From Clostridia bacterium (GTDB lineage Bacteria > Bacillota > Clostridia > Oscillospirales > CAG-272), in contig JAFSRI010000038.1 of NCBI GenBank assembly GCA_017446155.1, positions 1 to 64,000 of the forward strand: a stretch of DNA of 64,000 bases, read 5' to 3'. Both the position numbers and the translations under genes were made by a program. Shown here in pieces: positions 7,868 to 15,743 of the stretch. Under the pieces are notes generated by a model that ran no database searches, was not told where the DNA came from, and saw nothing but the letters and a program-made list of their open reading frames with translations. Positions within the stretch are counted from its first letter, which is position 1. The number at the start of each line of letters is the position of its first letter.

Positions 7868-8927
7868 CGTTTACATAGAAGTTTGACGCACCGTCGGGCA
7901 GTTTTCCGCCGACCGACGCAGGATTGGCGTCGTAGAGCACTTTGAGCATTTCTGACATATATGAATTGCCGTCGGTGCCTGATATGCACACTGTGTTGCA
8001 GTTCGGTATTGCCATTTTCGCAACGGCGGCTTTCGGAACTATGCCGAATAATTCGCAATAAGCGGCGGCGGTTTCTACGTTCTCGTTTACAAATTTGACG
8101 GATTTTTCGTACTCAGCAAGGAAGCTGTATACTGCCGCGGTGTTTTCCTCATAAAAATCGCCTCTTACAACTATGACGCCCTGAACAAGCTGGTTGCCGC
8201 TCGCAACTTTGTTCCATTCTTCCGTCATGTTGAGGGCAATTCTAAGGTCTGTGTTCGAGTTAGCTGTGGAAGATATGCGTGCGCTTGTTACCTGCGGTTC
8301 GGGGAGAAGTCCGATAGCAACTGTGTTTGCGGCGAGCTTTGACGCAAGCTCGGCATGTTCGGCAAAATATTCGACTTCAACGTCTTTTCCGACAACAAGT
8401 CCGTTCTTTTCAAGTACATATTCAAGCACGTACTGCGGGGTAGAGCCTTTGCCTGTTGCATATACCGTTTTGCCTGCAAGGTCGGAGATGGAGTTTATAG
8501 TGTTGCCGTTTTCCATGATATAGAGAACACCGAGGGTGTTCACGGCGAGAAAACGGACGTCGGCGCCTTTATTATAGAGAACGGAAGCAAGGTTTACCGG
8601 AACTGCGGCGATGTCAAAATTGCCTTTTATTATCTCGGCGCTTACTTCGTCCGGCGCCGAGGCGAGAGTAAATGTATAGTTATTTGACGCAGTTTTTTCG
8701 GAGTTTGAATACATGAGTTGAGCCATGCCGATTCCTGTCGGACCTTTGAGGGCGATGACGCGCATATCAACCGGCTTATAAACGTCAGGCGTTTCTTCTC
8801 TTGTCGTCGTTGTCGTTTCGGCTGTTGTTGACGAAGAAGAACTGTCAACCGGGTTTTTTGACGAATTGCATGATATGAGCGTAAGCGCAAGAATGATGCT
8901 TAGCAAAAGTGCGATGATTTTTTTCAT
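7854..8927 (-). CDS. ABC importer substrate-binding lipoprotein, TauA/SsuA/NMT1-like
   Basis: A 357-aa exported lipoprotein. The signal peptide ends LISC with the lipidated Cys at residue 20, followed by a Ser/Thr linker. The mature part fits the periplasmic binding type II fold of the NMT1/TauA class: KGPTGIGMAQLM near the start of the domain, DIAAVPVNLA in the first lobe and a hinge segment near ISDLAGKTVYATGKGSTPQYVL. It lies 15 bases after the Crp/Fnr-type regulator, with AAAGG before the ATG. The ligand is unknown: an aliphatic sulfonate, a pyrimidine precursor or an aromatic carboxylate would all suit the family. Confidence 0.85.
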   Translation of the reverse strand: MKKIIALLLSIILALTLISCNSSKNPVDSSSSSTTAETTTTTREETPDVYKPVDMRVIALKGPTGIGMAQLMYSNSEKTASNNYTFTLASAPDEVSAEIIKGNFDIAAVPVNLASVLYNKGADVRFLAVNTLGVLYIMENGNTINSISDLAGKTVYATGKGSTPQYVLEYVLEKNGLVVGKDVEVEYFAEHAELASKLAANTVAIGLLPEPQVTSARISSTANSNTDLRIALNMTEEWNKVASGNQLVQGVIVVRGDFYEENTAAVYSFLAEYEKSVKFVNENVETAAAYCELFGIVPKAAVAKMAIPNCNTVCISGTDGNSYMSEMLKVLYDANPASVGGKLPDGASNFYVNDVNS

Positions 8928-8942
8928 TTTTTGTTACCTTTT

Positions 8943-9596
8943 TTAAGAGATAAGCTCTCTTAATGCCTTTCTGTCAAGTATTTTTACCGTGCCCTCAGAA
9001 TATTCTATTGTTCCGAGCCGCACGAGATTTTCAAAAGAACGGTAAAGGGAGGTTCGCCCGATGTCAAGTTGCTTGCACAAGCGCGACATATTCACTTTGA
9101 ACTCGTCCACGCCGCTTTCAAGCAATGCCTGTGCCGTGGCGTCATCGGCATTCTTTGCGGTGAAGGATGTGATTTTTCGGTTGAGAAAACGTATCCTGTC
9201 GGAAAGAAAAGCAATATACGCAAGTGCAAGTGACGAGTCGGAACGGATAAACCGTTCCATTTCGTTCTCGTCGATGAACAACACCTCAGCCGCTGTTTTT
9301 GCACGAACAACGCTGACATACTGTTCCGGTGATCCGAACAGCGCCGCCGCGCCGAAAATTTCGCCGACGGTTGCCGTGTTTAACCGAACCGTATTATTGC
9401 AGGACGTGCCGAACATCTCTACTTTGCCCGAAAGTATCACGCCGAGACATTTTCGATACGAGTCGGTGGAGTAAATCGGCTCGGCGGCGTTAAACCTGCT
9501 GACGGTGCATTTTGCTATTTTATCAAGCGTTTCTCTTTCTGCCGAGCCGAATAGTGCGCTGCTTGCAAGTATTCCGACTATGCGTTCTTCTTTCAT
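8943..9596 (-). CDS. Crp/Fnr-family transcription regulator
   Basis: A 217-aa regulator with an N-terminal cyclic-nucleotide-binding fold (GKVEMFG and VGEIFGAAALFG resemble the beta-roll) and a C-terminal winged helix in which LCKQLDIGRTSLYRSFENL is the recognition region. No Cys cluster like that of FNR is visible in the N-terminus, so an oxygen-sensing Fe-S cluster is not supported. ATG 9596 was chosen because GGAGG precedes it; the longer frame to 9671 would run through the promoter. It heads the importer operon and probably binds the palindrome at 9611-9634 in its own promoter. Confidence 0.88.
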   Translation of the reverse strand: MKEERIVGILASSALFGSAERETLDKIAKCTVSRFNAAEPIYSTDSYRKCLGVILSGKVEMFGTSCNNTVRLNTATVGEIFGAAALFGSPEQYVSVVRAKTAAEVLFIDENEMERFIRSDSSLALAYIAFLSDRIRFLNRKITSFTAKNADDATAQALLESGVDEFKVNMSRLCKQLDIGRTSLYRSFENLVRLGTIEYSEGTVKILDRKALRELIS

Positions 9597-9610
9597 TGAG
9601 GTTTCCTCCA

Positions 9611-9634
9611 AAACTGTTCCGTTTGGTACAGTTT
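9611..9634. promoter_or_regulatory. Operator-like palindrome over the transcription start
   Basis: AAACTGTTCC and GGTACAGTTT are 10-bp inverted arms with one mismatch around a 4-base centre. It lies just downstream of the -10 box and upstream of the ribosome site of the Crp/Fnr-type gene. A site here would normally repress, so autorepression is the simplest reading (inference). Confidence 0.6.
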
Positions 9635-9635
9635 T

Positions 9636-9664
9636 ATTATAAAACTCTGCAAGCAAAATGTCAA
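9636..9664 (-). promoter_or_regulatory. Consensus promoter of the Crp/ABC importer operon
   Basis: On the minus strand TTGACA (9664-9659), a 17-bp spacer, TATAAT (9641-9636). This is a perfect match to the vegetative consensus. Confidence 0.85.
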
Positions 9665-9841
9665 TAGCCAATATGTTTTATTTTGCGCTTTTTTAAAGTT
9701 TTATTGCAAATGTTTTGCATGGGTAAGATGTGTAAAAATATAAGTGTTTTTAACTTGGAGCAAAAATAAAAAGACAAATTATTTAAAACGGAAAGATGTG
9801 TGAGAAAAATAAATTGTATAATCACTTGCGGACACAAGTCA

Positions 9842-9876
9842 CCGCCGCGTTGCGCCATTGCGGACGGCGGATTTTT
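9842..9876 (+). terminator. Hairpin with T run in the divergent intergenic region
   Basis: CCGCCG (9842-9847) pairs with CGGCGG (9865-9870), with inner pairs CCGC/GCGG possible, followed by ATTTTT. No plus-strand gene lies upstream. It may end an unseen transcript or be a stray palindromic element. The rest of 9665-9916 holds nothing recognisable. Confidence 0.35.
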
Positions 9877-9916
9877 AATCAAGCTGAAAATATAGCAAAA
9901 AATAAAACGTTGATAC

Positions 9917-9945
9917 TTTACAACAGATGTAATTTATGATAAAAT
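9917..9945 (+). promoter_or_regulatory. Promoter of the FRG/sugar importer operon
   Basis: TTTACA (9917-9922), a 17-bp spacer, TAAAAT (9940-9945), about 37 bases before the FRG gene start. Confidence 0.5.
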
Positions 9946-9981
9946 TTTACTTGGGAAAAACTAAGAGAAAGGTTGCCGAAT

Positions 9982-10782
9982 ATGATAAAAACCGTTGTGA
10001 TAGACAGTATGGAAGGCGTAATGCGGCTTATTTCCGATCAGGAATTTAACAGCGAGATAAACCGCGTTCGAAGCGCCTTTCTTTATCGAGGCTTGCCGGA
10101 TGTGAAATTTTCGCTTACGACAAGCATCCGAATGAACTGCAAGCATCTGTATAAAGAACTTGAACCTGCCGTGCTGAGAAACTTCACGAAATATGCGAGC
10201 ATCGAGGACCCAACGCTCAGCACTTCCGTCTGGAAGCAGATGATAGTAGGGCAGCATTACGGCTTGCCGACGCGGCTTATGGACTGGACGCGCTCGCCGC
10301 TTATCGCTTTGCACTTTGCACATTCGGAAACGAATTTTGATAAGCTCGGCAAACGCGATTGCGTTGTGTGGAGAATAGATATGCGCGACGTAAACAGAAA
10401 CTTGCCCGAAAAGTATTCAGAAGTGCTGAAAAGTCAAAATTCATATGTTTTTTCGGTGGAGCAGCTTACGTCTATCGCAGACAGTCTTGAAGAATATGAT
10501 AATGATATGGGAAATTCGGCACTTGCAAATATAGAGCCGCCGTCGCTCGACCAGCGTATAATACATCAATATTCGCTTTTCTCGGTAATCCCAAACGAAA
10601 TGACGGATATAGAGGGCTTTCTCGACGTTCATACGGAAAAAACAGTTAAATATATAATCAAAAAAGAAGTAAGATGGGACGTGCGAGATATGCTCGACCA
10701 GCTCAATATCAGCGAGCGAACGATATATCCCGGACTCGACGGACTTTCGAGAACGCTTGCAAGGCATTATTTCGTAAAGTGA
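9982..10782 (+). CDS. FRG-domain protein
   Basis: A 266-aa protein with the FRG domain, named after its F-R-G motif. Here it reads FLYRGLPD near residue 33, and a second block GQHYGLPTRLMDWT lies near residue 93, followed by PLIALHFA. The C-terminal 100 residues look like a helical extension with no family I recognise. FRG proteins are often found as accessory or toxin-like genes and their biochemistry is poorly defined. ATG 9982 is preferred to TTG 9973 because GAAAGG lies 9 bases upstream. Only 9 bases separate it from the sugar permease gene, so it appears to be the first gene of that operon, an unusual setting. Confidence 0.8.
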   Translation: MIKTVVIDSMEGVMRLISDQEFNSEINRVRSAFLYRGLPDVKFSLTTSIRMNCKHLYKELEPAVLRNFTKYASIEDPTLSTSVWKQMIVGQHYGLPTRLMDWTRSPLIALHFAHSETNFDKLGKRDCVVWRIDMRDVNRNLPEKYSEVLKSQNSYVFSVEQLTSIADSLEEYDNDMGNSALANIEPPSLDQRIIHQYSLFSVIPNEMTDIEGFLDVHTEKTVKYIIKKEVRWDVRDMLDQLNISERTIYPGLDGLSRTLARHYFVK

Positions 10783-10791
10783 GGCGGTAAA

Positions 10792-11682
10792 ATGGGTAAA
10801 AACAACTGGAAAGCGTGGCTTTATCTGCTGCCCGCTATATTTTTCCTCGGCGTATTTATGGTTTATCCGCTTGTTGACGTTTTGGTTTATTCGTTTGAAA
10901 ACGGATATAATTCAGCGTCACAGACGTTTTTCGGTACAGGCACATATAACTATTCGTACGTTCTGCACGACCCGTATTTTTTGCAGGCTGTGAAGAATAC
11001 GTTCATTCTTGTCATCATCACCGTGCCGATCTCAACCGGGCTTGCACTGCTTATATCGGTTGGGTTAAGCTCGATAAAACCGCTTAAAAACCTGTATCAA
11101 ACGGTGTTTTTCCTGCCTTACGTCACAAACACTTTGGCGGTCGGACTCGTATTTATGATACTTTTCAAAAAGACGGCGTACACGGACGGACTTATAAATT
11201 TGCTTATAAACGTTTTCGGCGGAAGCAGCGTAGATTTTATCGACGGACCGTATTGGGCAAAGATGTTCGTTTTGTGTTTCTATACGATATGGGTGGTAAT
11301 GCCGTTTAAGATTTTGATACTCACAAGCGCCCTTGCGTCTGTCAACAAAAACTATTACGACGCGGCAAAGCTCGACGGAACTTCAAAGTGGAGAACGTTC
11401 AGAAAAATTACGCTTCCGATGATCTCATCCATACTATTTTATCTTATTATCACCGGATTTATAGGGGCGTTTAAGGCATACAGTGACGCCGTGGCGCTTT
11501 TCGGAACAAATCTCAATGCGGCGGGAATGAATACTATCGTCGGTTACGTTTACGATATGCTCTACGGCGACAGCGGAGGTTTTCCGTCATATGCGTCAGC
11601 CGCAGCGCTCATACTGTTTGCGATTGTGCTTACGATAACAGTTATCAATCTGATTGTAAGCCGAAGAAAAGTCCGTGTGTGA
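10792..11682 (+). CDS. Carbohydrate ABC importer permease, MalF/UgpA type
   Basis: A 296-aa permease with six membrane helices (first near residues 10-30). The cytoplasmic EAA loop near residues 185-205 reads NYYDAAKLDGTSKWRTFRKI, a typical sugar-importer form. It pairs with the next permease to form the translocation channel. The ribosome site GAGGCGG precedes the ATG. No ATPase gene lies in this operon; many Firmicutes sugar importers share one MsmX-type ATPase encoded elsewhere, which is the likely explanation. Confidence 0.92.
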   Translation: MGKNNWKAWLYLLPAIFFLGVFMVYPLVDVLVYSFENGYNSASQTFFGTGTYNYSYVLHDPYFLQAVKNTFILVIITVPISTGLALLISVGLSSIKPLKNLYQTVFFLPYVTNTLAVGLVFMILFKKTAYTDGLINLLINVFGGSSVDFIDGPYWAKMFVLCFYTIWVVMPFKILILTSALASVNKNYYDAAKLDGTSKWRTFRKITLPMISSILFYLIITGFIGAFKAYSDAVALFGTNLNAAGMNTIVGYVYDMLYGDSGGFPSYASAAALILFAIVLTITVINLIVSRRKVRV

Positions 11683-11694
11683 GAGGTGAAAGAT

Positions 11695-12567
11695 ATGAAT
11701 AATGTAAATTACGCAAAACTCTCCAATGCGGCAAAGACGCGCTCGACTATTGGGAAAATTTTCACATATTTTCTGCTCACGGTCTGGGGACTTATCGTTC
11801 TGTTTCCGTTTTACTGGATGATACTCACGTCGGTGAAAAGTTATGGCGCATATAACTCTGAATTTGTCCCGAAATTCTTCACGCTTACACCGACGTTTAA
11901 AAACTACGTCGACGCATTCACGACCGTAAGCCTTGGCAGATATTTTACAAACACAATAGTATTTACGCTTATAACAACGGCTATGATGCTTATTGTAATA
12001 GTGCTCGCGGCGTTTGCGTTCGCAAGGCTCGAATTTAAGGGAAAAAATCTGCTTTTCACGATTTTCCTTTCACTTATGATGATACCGAGCGAGCTTGTGA
12101 TAATCACAAACTTTCAGACGATAACGAACTTGGGGCTGAGAAACACATTCCTCGGTCTTATCCTGCCGTCTGTGACGTCGGTGTTCTATATTTATCTGCT
12201 CAAAGAGAATTTTGAACTTATACCGAACGAGCTGTACCTTGCGGCGAAAGTTGACGGCACAAGCGACTTTAAATATCTTATGCGCGTGATGGTGCCGATC
12301 TGCCAGCCGACGCTTGTTACGATAACAATTCTTAAAGTTATCGAGTGCTGGAACTCTTATGTATGGCCGCGGCTCATCACCGACGATCAAAACTATTTCC
12401 TTGTGTCAAACGGAATTCAGGAGATCAGGGAAAACGGGTTCGGACGAGAAAATATTCCCGCTATGATGGCGGCGGTAGTTGTAATTTCGGTGCCGCTTAT
12501 AGTGTTGTTTCTCGTGTTCCATAAAAAGATTATGGAAGGCGTTTCGAGGGGAGGCACGAAGGGATGA
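11695..12567 (+). CDS. Carbohydrate ABC importer permease, MalG/UgpE type
   Basis: A 290-aa second permease with six helices. Its EAA loop is NELYLAAKVDGTSDFKYLMR around residue 185. ATG 11695 is preferred over GTG 11686 because GAGAGGTGA lies 7 bases upstream of the ATG. Its stop overlaps the start of the binding-protein gene (ATGA), so translation is coupled. Together with the neighbours it should import an oligosaccharide or glycoside; the sugar is not identifiable. Confidence 0.92.
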   Translation: MNNVNYAKLSNAAKTRSTIGKIFTYFLLTVWGLIVLFPFYWMILTSVKSYGAYNSEFVPKFFTLTPTFKNYVDAFTTVSLGRYFTNTIVFTLITTAMMLIVIVLAAFAFARLEFKGKNLLFTIFLSLMMIPSELVIITNFQTITNLGLRNTFLGLILPSVTSVFYIYLLKENFELIPNELYLAAKVDGTSDFKYLMRVMVPICQPTLVTITILKVIECWNSYVWPRLITDDQNYFLVSNGIQEIRENGFGRENIPAMMAAVVVISVPLIVLFLVFHKKIMEGVSRGGTKG

Positions 12568-14165
12568 AAAGAGAAAAAATTACAGCGTTCATCTTGGTAC
12601 TTGCCATTGCATTGCCGCTTGTCACAGCGTGCCACGGCTCGGACGGATTGGGCGAATTTGTCATTCCCGAAGAATTTGACACTTCAAGAAATTACGAGAT
12701 AACTTTTTGGGCGAAGAACGACAACAACAAAGTGCAGACGGGCGTTTTTGAAACGGCGATAAAAGATTTTGAAGCGCTTTATCCAAACGTAAAGATAACG
12801 CTTAAACTCTATGCCGACTATGGCAGGATCTACAACGACGTTATAACAAATATTTCTACGAACACAACGCCGAACATTTGCATAACGTATCCCGACCATA
12901 TAGCAACGTATATTACCGGCGTCAACACCGTAGTGCCGCTTGACGAACTTTTTGTAAATGAAAAATACGGTTTGGGCGGCAGCGAGCTTCGTTTTGACTC
13001 ACCGACGTACGATGAGATGATAAAAAAGTTTGTGGACGAATGCAAAATAGGCGACTATCACTATGCCATCCCTTATATGCGCTCGACCGAGGCGTGCTAT
13101 ATCAACAAAGACATTGTTGAAAAGCTCGGATATGCCGTGCCTGACGTTTTGACATGGGATTTCATGTGGGAAGTTGCCGAGGCGGCGATGAAAAAAGACG
13201 ACAGCGGCAATTTTATTATCAACGGTCAAAAGGTGATGATACCGATAATATATAAATCCACCGACAATATGATGATTCAGCGGCTTCGTCAGGAGGGGGC
13301 GGGATATTCAAACGAGGACGGCGATATTCTTCTGTTCAATGACACCGCAAAGCGTTTTTTGCTCGACGAGGTTGCTGTTCATGCGGGAACCGGGGCATTT
13401 TCTACGTTTGGAATATCGAGCTATCCCGGCAATATGTTTAACGCCGGGCAGTGTATTTTCGCCATTGACTCGACCGCAGGCGCAACGTGGATAGGTACAA
13501 AAGCAAACCATATGGATATTTCATCTGACGCTGTTGTCGATTTTGAAACTGCGGTGAGAATGATACCGCAGGTCGATGTTGATAATCCGAAAATGATTTC
13601 ACAGGGGCCGTCGGTGTGTGTGTTCAACAAGGCGGACAGCCAAGAAGTTTTGGCTTCATGGATGTTTGCGCAGTTTTTGCTCACCGACAAAGTGCAGCTT
13701 GGTTATGCGATGACTGAGGGCTATGCACCCGTCACCCAAAAAGCAAGGGACACCGAAACATACAAAACGTATCTCGCCGCAAGCGGAGATGACAACGGTG
13801 AACATTATCACGTGAAAATTGACGCAACCAAGCTCCTGCTTGAAAACACCGAAAACACGTTTATCACACCCGTTTTCAACGGTTCGACGTCCGTAAGGGA
13901 CGCCGCCGGGCAAATGATTGAAAACGTGACAAAATCAATGCGGAGAAAAGAAAAAGTTGACGACGAATATATTGAAAAAATGTATAAGGATATAACGGCT
14001 TTATACAGGCTTGACCAGAGGAGCGATGTTGCAATAGGTGTAAAGGATTTGGGAAAACTGCCCGACATCGCGATAGTTCTGATTTCATCGCTTGCCGTCG
14101 CATGGGCGCTTATTATTGCATATTTTGCCGTTTCTGTGATTAAAAAGAAAAAAATGAAACGATAA
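12564..14165 (+). CDS. Sugar-binding lipoprotein with an extra C-terminal membrane anchor
   Basis: A 533-aa family-1 solute-binding protein. The signal peptide ends VTAC, giving a lipid anchor, and the mature domain begins EITFWAKND. Near the C-terminus (about residues 503-526) there is a second hydrophobic segment followed by KKKKMKR, a stop-transfer signature. Binding proteins normally end soluble, so this one seems anchored at both ends. The protein is also longer than the usual 420-450 aa. It overlaps the preceding permease by 4 bases. The downstream promoter at 14178 marks the operon end, but no clear terminator hairpin was seen. Confidence 0.88.
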   Translation: MKREKITAFILVLAIALPLVTACHGSDGLGEFVIPEEFDTSRNYEITFWAKNDNNKVQTGVFETAIKDFEALYPNVKITLKLYADYGRIYNDVITNISTNTTPNICITYPDHIATYITGVNTVVPLDELFVNEKYGLGGSELRFDSPTYDEMIKKFVDECKIGDYHYAIPYMRSTEACYINKDIVEKLGYAVPDVLTWDFMWEVAEAAMKKDDSGNFIINGQKVMIPIIYKSTDNMMIQRLRQEGAGYSNEDGDILLFNDTAKRFLLDEVAVHAGTGAFSTFGISSYPGNMFNAGQCIFAIDSTAGATWIGTKANHMDISSDAVVDFETAVRMIPQVDVDNPKMISQGPSVCVFNKADSQEVLASWMFAQFLLTDKVQLGYAMTEGYAPVTQKARDTETYKTYLAASGDDNGEHYHVKIDATKLLLENTENTFITPVFNGSTSVRDAAGQMIENVTKSMRRKEKVDDEYIEKMYKDITALYRLDQRSDVAIGVKDLGKLPDIAIVLISSLAVAWALIIAYFAVSVIKKKKMKR

Positions 14166-14177
14166 TCGCTTGACTTA

Positions 14178-14205
14178 TTGACTTTTTCCGGTATTTGAAT
14201 ATAAT
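14178..14205 (+). promoter_or_regulatory. Promoter of the small lipoprotein gene
   Basis: TTGACT (14178-14183), a 16-bp spacer, TATAAT (14200-14205). Confidence 0.65.
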
Positions 14206-14255
14206 AATAGACGAGTAGTGTGAAAACACTATTATATAAACAAGGAGATTTTATC

Positions 14256-14984
14256 ATGAAAAAAATTTTAGCCGTTTTGATTGCACTCGCGATGATGCTC
14301 ATCGTCGTTAGCTGCGGCACAACAAAACCGGTCGACGATCCCTCGAAAAAATCCGAAGGCGTTATGACCTATGAAGAATACGCAAAGGCGGAACTTAACT
14401 CGAAAGTTACCGTTGAAACCTACGTTCAGGACAAGCAGTCTTGGTGGGATAACAAAGCTACCGTTTATACTCAGGACCTCGACGGCGCTTATTTCCTTTA
14501 CAATATGGCGTGCACCGAAGAAGAGTATGCTAAGCTCACACCCGGAACAAAGATAAAAGTTGAAGGTTACAAATCCGAATGGGCGGGCGAAGTTGAAATA
14601 ACCGACGCTACGTTCACGATCCTCGAAGGCACATATGTTGCTCAAGCCAAAGACACAACGGCTCTTCTCGGAAAAGATGAAATCATAGACAAACAGAACC
14701 AGCTCGTTTCTTTCAAGGGACTGACGGTTGAAGCCTATGATGAAACAGGCGCCGCTTTCGCGTATAAAAACGCGGTAGACAAGACAGACGACCTTTATTT
14801 TAAGGTTTCGCTCGACGGCACGACTTATTCTTTCTGCGTTGAGTTCTATCTCCGCGGAAAAGACACCGACGTTTACAAAGCTGTTGAAAACCTTAAAGTC
14901 GGCGATAAGATCGACGTTGAGGGCTTCCTCTATTGGTATAACGGTGTTAACCCCCACATCACAAAAGTAACTGTTGTTGGCTGA
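14256..14984 (+). CDS. Lipoprotein with two OB-fold-like repeats
   Basis: A 242-aa exported lipoprotein. The signal peptide ends VVSC with Cys near residue 21. The mature part seems to hold two related segments: one around KVTVETYVQDKQSWWDNKATVYTQD with LTPGTKIKVEGY, and a second around QLVSFKGLTVEA with LKVGDKIDVEGFLYWYNG. The recurring G-x-K-I-x-V-E-G pattern is typical of bacterial OB-fold lipoproteins. Its function is unknown. ATG 14256 follows AAGGAG at good spacing; the earlier ATG at 14220 lies upstream of that site. It is monocistronic, between a promoter and a strong terminator. Confidence 0.8.
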   Translation: MKKILAVLIALAMMLIVVSCGTTKPVDDPSKKSEGVMTYEEYAKAELNSKVTVETYVQDKQSWWDNKATVYTQDLDGAYFLYNMACTEEEYAKLTPGTKIKVEGYKSEWAGEVEITDATFTILEGTYVAQAKDTTALLGKDEIIDKQNQLVSFKGLTVEAYDETGAAFAYKNAVDKTDDLYFKVSLDGTTYSFCVEFYLRGKDTDVYKAVENLKVGDKIDVEGFLYWYNGVNPHITKVTVVG

Positions 14985-15002
14985 TAATTACAAAAAAACA
15001 AA

Positions 15003-15025
15003 CACGCACGGCTCGACCGTGCGTT
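15003..15025. terminator. Bidirectional terminator between convergent genes
   Basis: GCACGG-TCGA-CCGTGC type stem with a T run on the plus strand and a T-rich run on the minus strand. It serves the lipoprotein gene and probably the 101-aa gene facing it. Confidence 0.7.
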
Positions 15026-15033
15026 TTTTATAT

Positions 15034-15339
15034 TTAAAATCTTTTTTCTTCGGGGCAGAGCTCTTTATATAACTCTTTTAGTTTTATGTATCTTTCCGTT
15101 TCTTTGGTTGCGTCTTCATCATCTACGTTCAGTTTCAGAGCCTTTATTGCTTCGCTGAGTTGCCCCATGCGATAGCTGTCTTCACACTCGAATGTTTTTA
15201 GATTTGTCATTGCTTTTAAAAAATTATCAAACAAAATCACTTGTTTCTCATTTAACGTTTCCTTAAATTCCTTGTATGCTTGATCATAATTTTTGGTAAG
15301 CGTCATGAATAACTTATAAGCAGAAAACTCTTTTCCCAT
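15034..15339 (-). CDS. Small helical protein downstream of the small-RNA array
   Basis: I do not recognise this 101-aa protein. It is charged and mostly helical by eye, with no signal peptide or membrane segment and a Lys/Glu-rich C-terminus. The segment FECEDSYRMGQLSEAIKAL resembles a motif of small phage- or plasmid-like Clostridia proteins of unknown function (weak memory, not a firm match). GGGAGG precedes the ATG. Only 21 bases separate its start from the terminator of RNA unit 1 on the same strand, and no promoter fits in that gap, so it is probably expressed by read-through from the array. That arrangement recalls RNA-antitoxin/toxin loci or attenuators. Confidence 0.65.
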   Translation of the reverse strand: MGKEFSAYKLFMTLTKNYDQAYKEFKETLNEKQVILFDNFLKAMTNLKTFECEDSYRMGQLSEAIKALKLNVDDEDATKETERYIKLKELYKELCPEEKRF

Positions 15340-15360
15340 TCTTTTATCCTCCCGGTTCCT

Positions 15361-15528
15361 AAATAAAAAGTGCGCCCCGTAAGGAACGCACCAAAAAAGT
15401 GTATTCCTCCGGTTCTGTTACCACGCAGAAACCATACTTCTAAACCGAGAAAAAGGCAAGAAAGAGAAAACACTTTTTTACAAAGTAAGTTTTCTCGGAT
15501 TCAGAAGCAATATTCATTTCTGCGTGGT
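15361..15528 (-). ncRNA. Tandem structured small RNA, unit 1
   Basis: The minus strand holds TTGACA (15563-15558), 17 bp, TAAGAT (15540-15535), then a structured RNA of about 168 nt. Stem I pairs TACCACGCAGAAA (plus strand 15419-15431) with 15517-15529, 13 bp without mismatch. Stem II pairs 15437-15450 with 15493-15507, 14 bp with one bulge. The apical region holds AAAAAAGTGTTTTCTC (15479-15464). After the stems come GAGGAATACACTTTTTT (15409-15393) and a 9-bp terminator hairpin GTGCG...CGCAC (15391-15370) with a T run. Stem I begins almost exactly at the predicted first transcribed base. No reading frame is conserved between units, so it is taken as noncoding. Confidence 0.75.
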
Positions 15529-15534
15529 ATTTTC

Positions 15535-15563
15535 ATCTTACCACGATTGCTGAATTTTGTCAA
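15535..15563 (-). promoter_or_regulatory. Promoter of small RNA unit 1
   Basis: TTGACA-17-TAAGAT on the minus strand. Its spacer (AAATTCAGCAATCGTGG) is identical in unit 2 and differs by one base in unit 3. Confidence 0.8.
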
Positions 15564-15571
15564 TAAAAAGA

Positions 15572-15737
15572 AAAATAAAAAGTGCGCCCCACAAGGGAAC
15601 GCACCAAAAAAGTGTATTCCTCCGTGAGTTGTTGTCATACAAACTTAATTTCATCAGCAGAATGAAAATAAAGAGGAAACACCTTTTTTCAAAGGATAGT
15701 TTCTTCCTGCTGACGAAAGATATTTAGTTTGTATGAC
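15572..15737 (-). ncRNA. Tandem structured small RNA, unit 2
   Basis: Same plan as unit 1 at a 210-bp offset, with different stems. Stem I pairs TGTCATACAAACT (15633-15645) with 15726-15738, 13 bp, perfect. Stem II pairs TTTCATCAGCAG (15649-15660) with 15707-15718, 12 bp with one G-U. The apical loop is AAAAAAGGTGTTTCCTC (15689-15673), the 3' motif GAGGAATACACTTTTTT is unchanged (15622-15606), and the terminator hairpin (15604-15582) has one extra G-C pair. The loop carries a one-base change relative to unit 1. Arms share no sequence with units 1 or 3. Confidence 0.75.
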
Positions 15738-15743
15738 ACAAAC

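Noticed and set aside
15361-15570. T-box or known riboswitch
   Set aside because: There is no T-box sequence or specifier loop, and three promoter-terminator units in tandem do not fit a single riboswitch.
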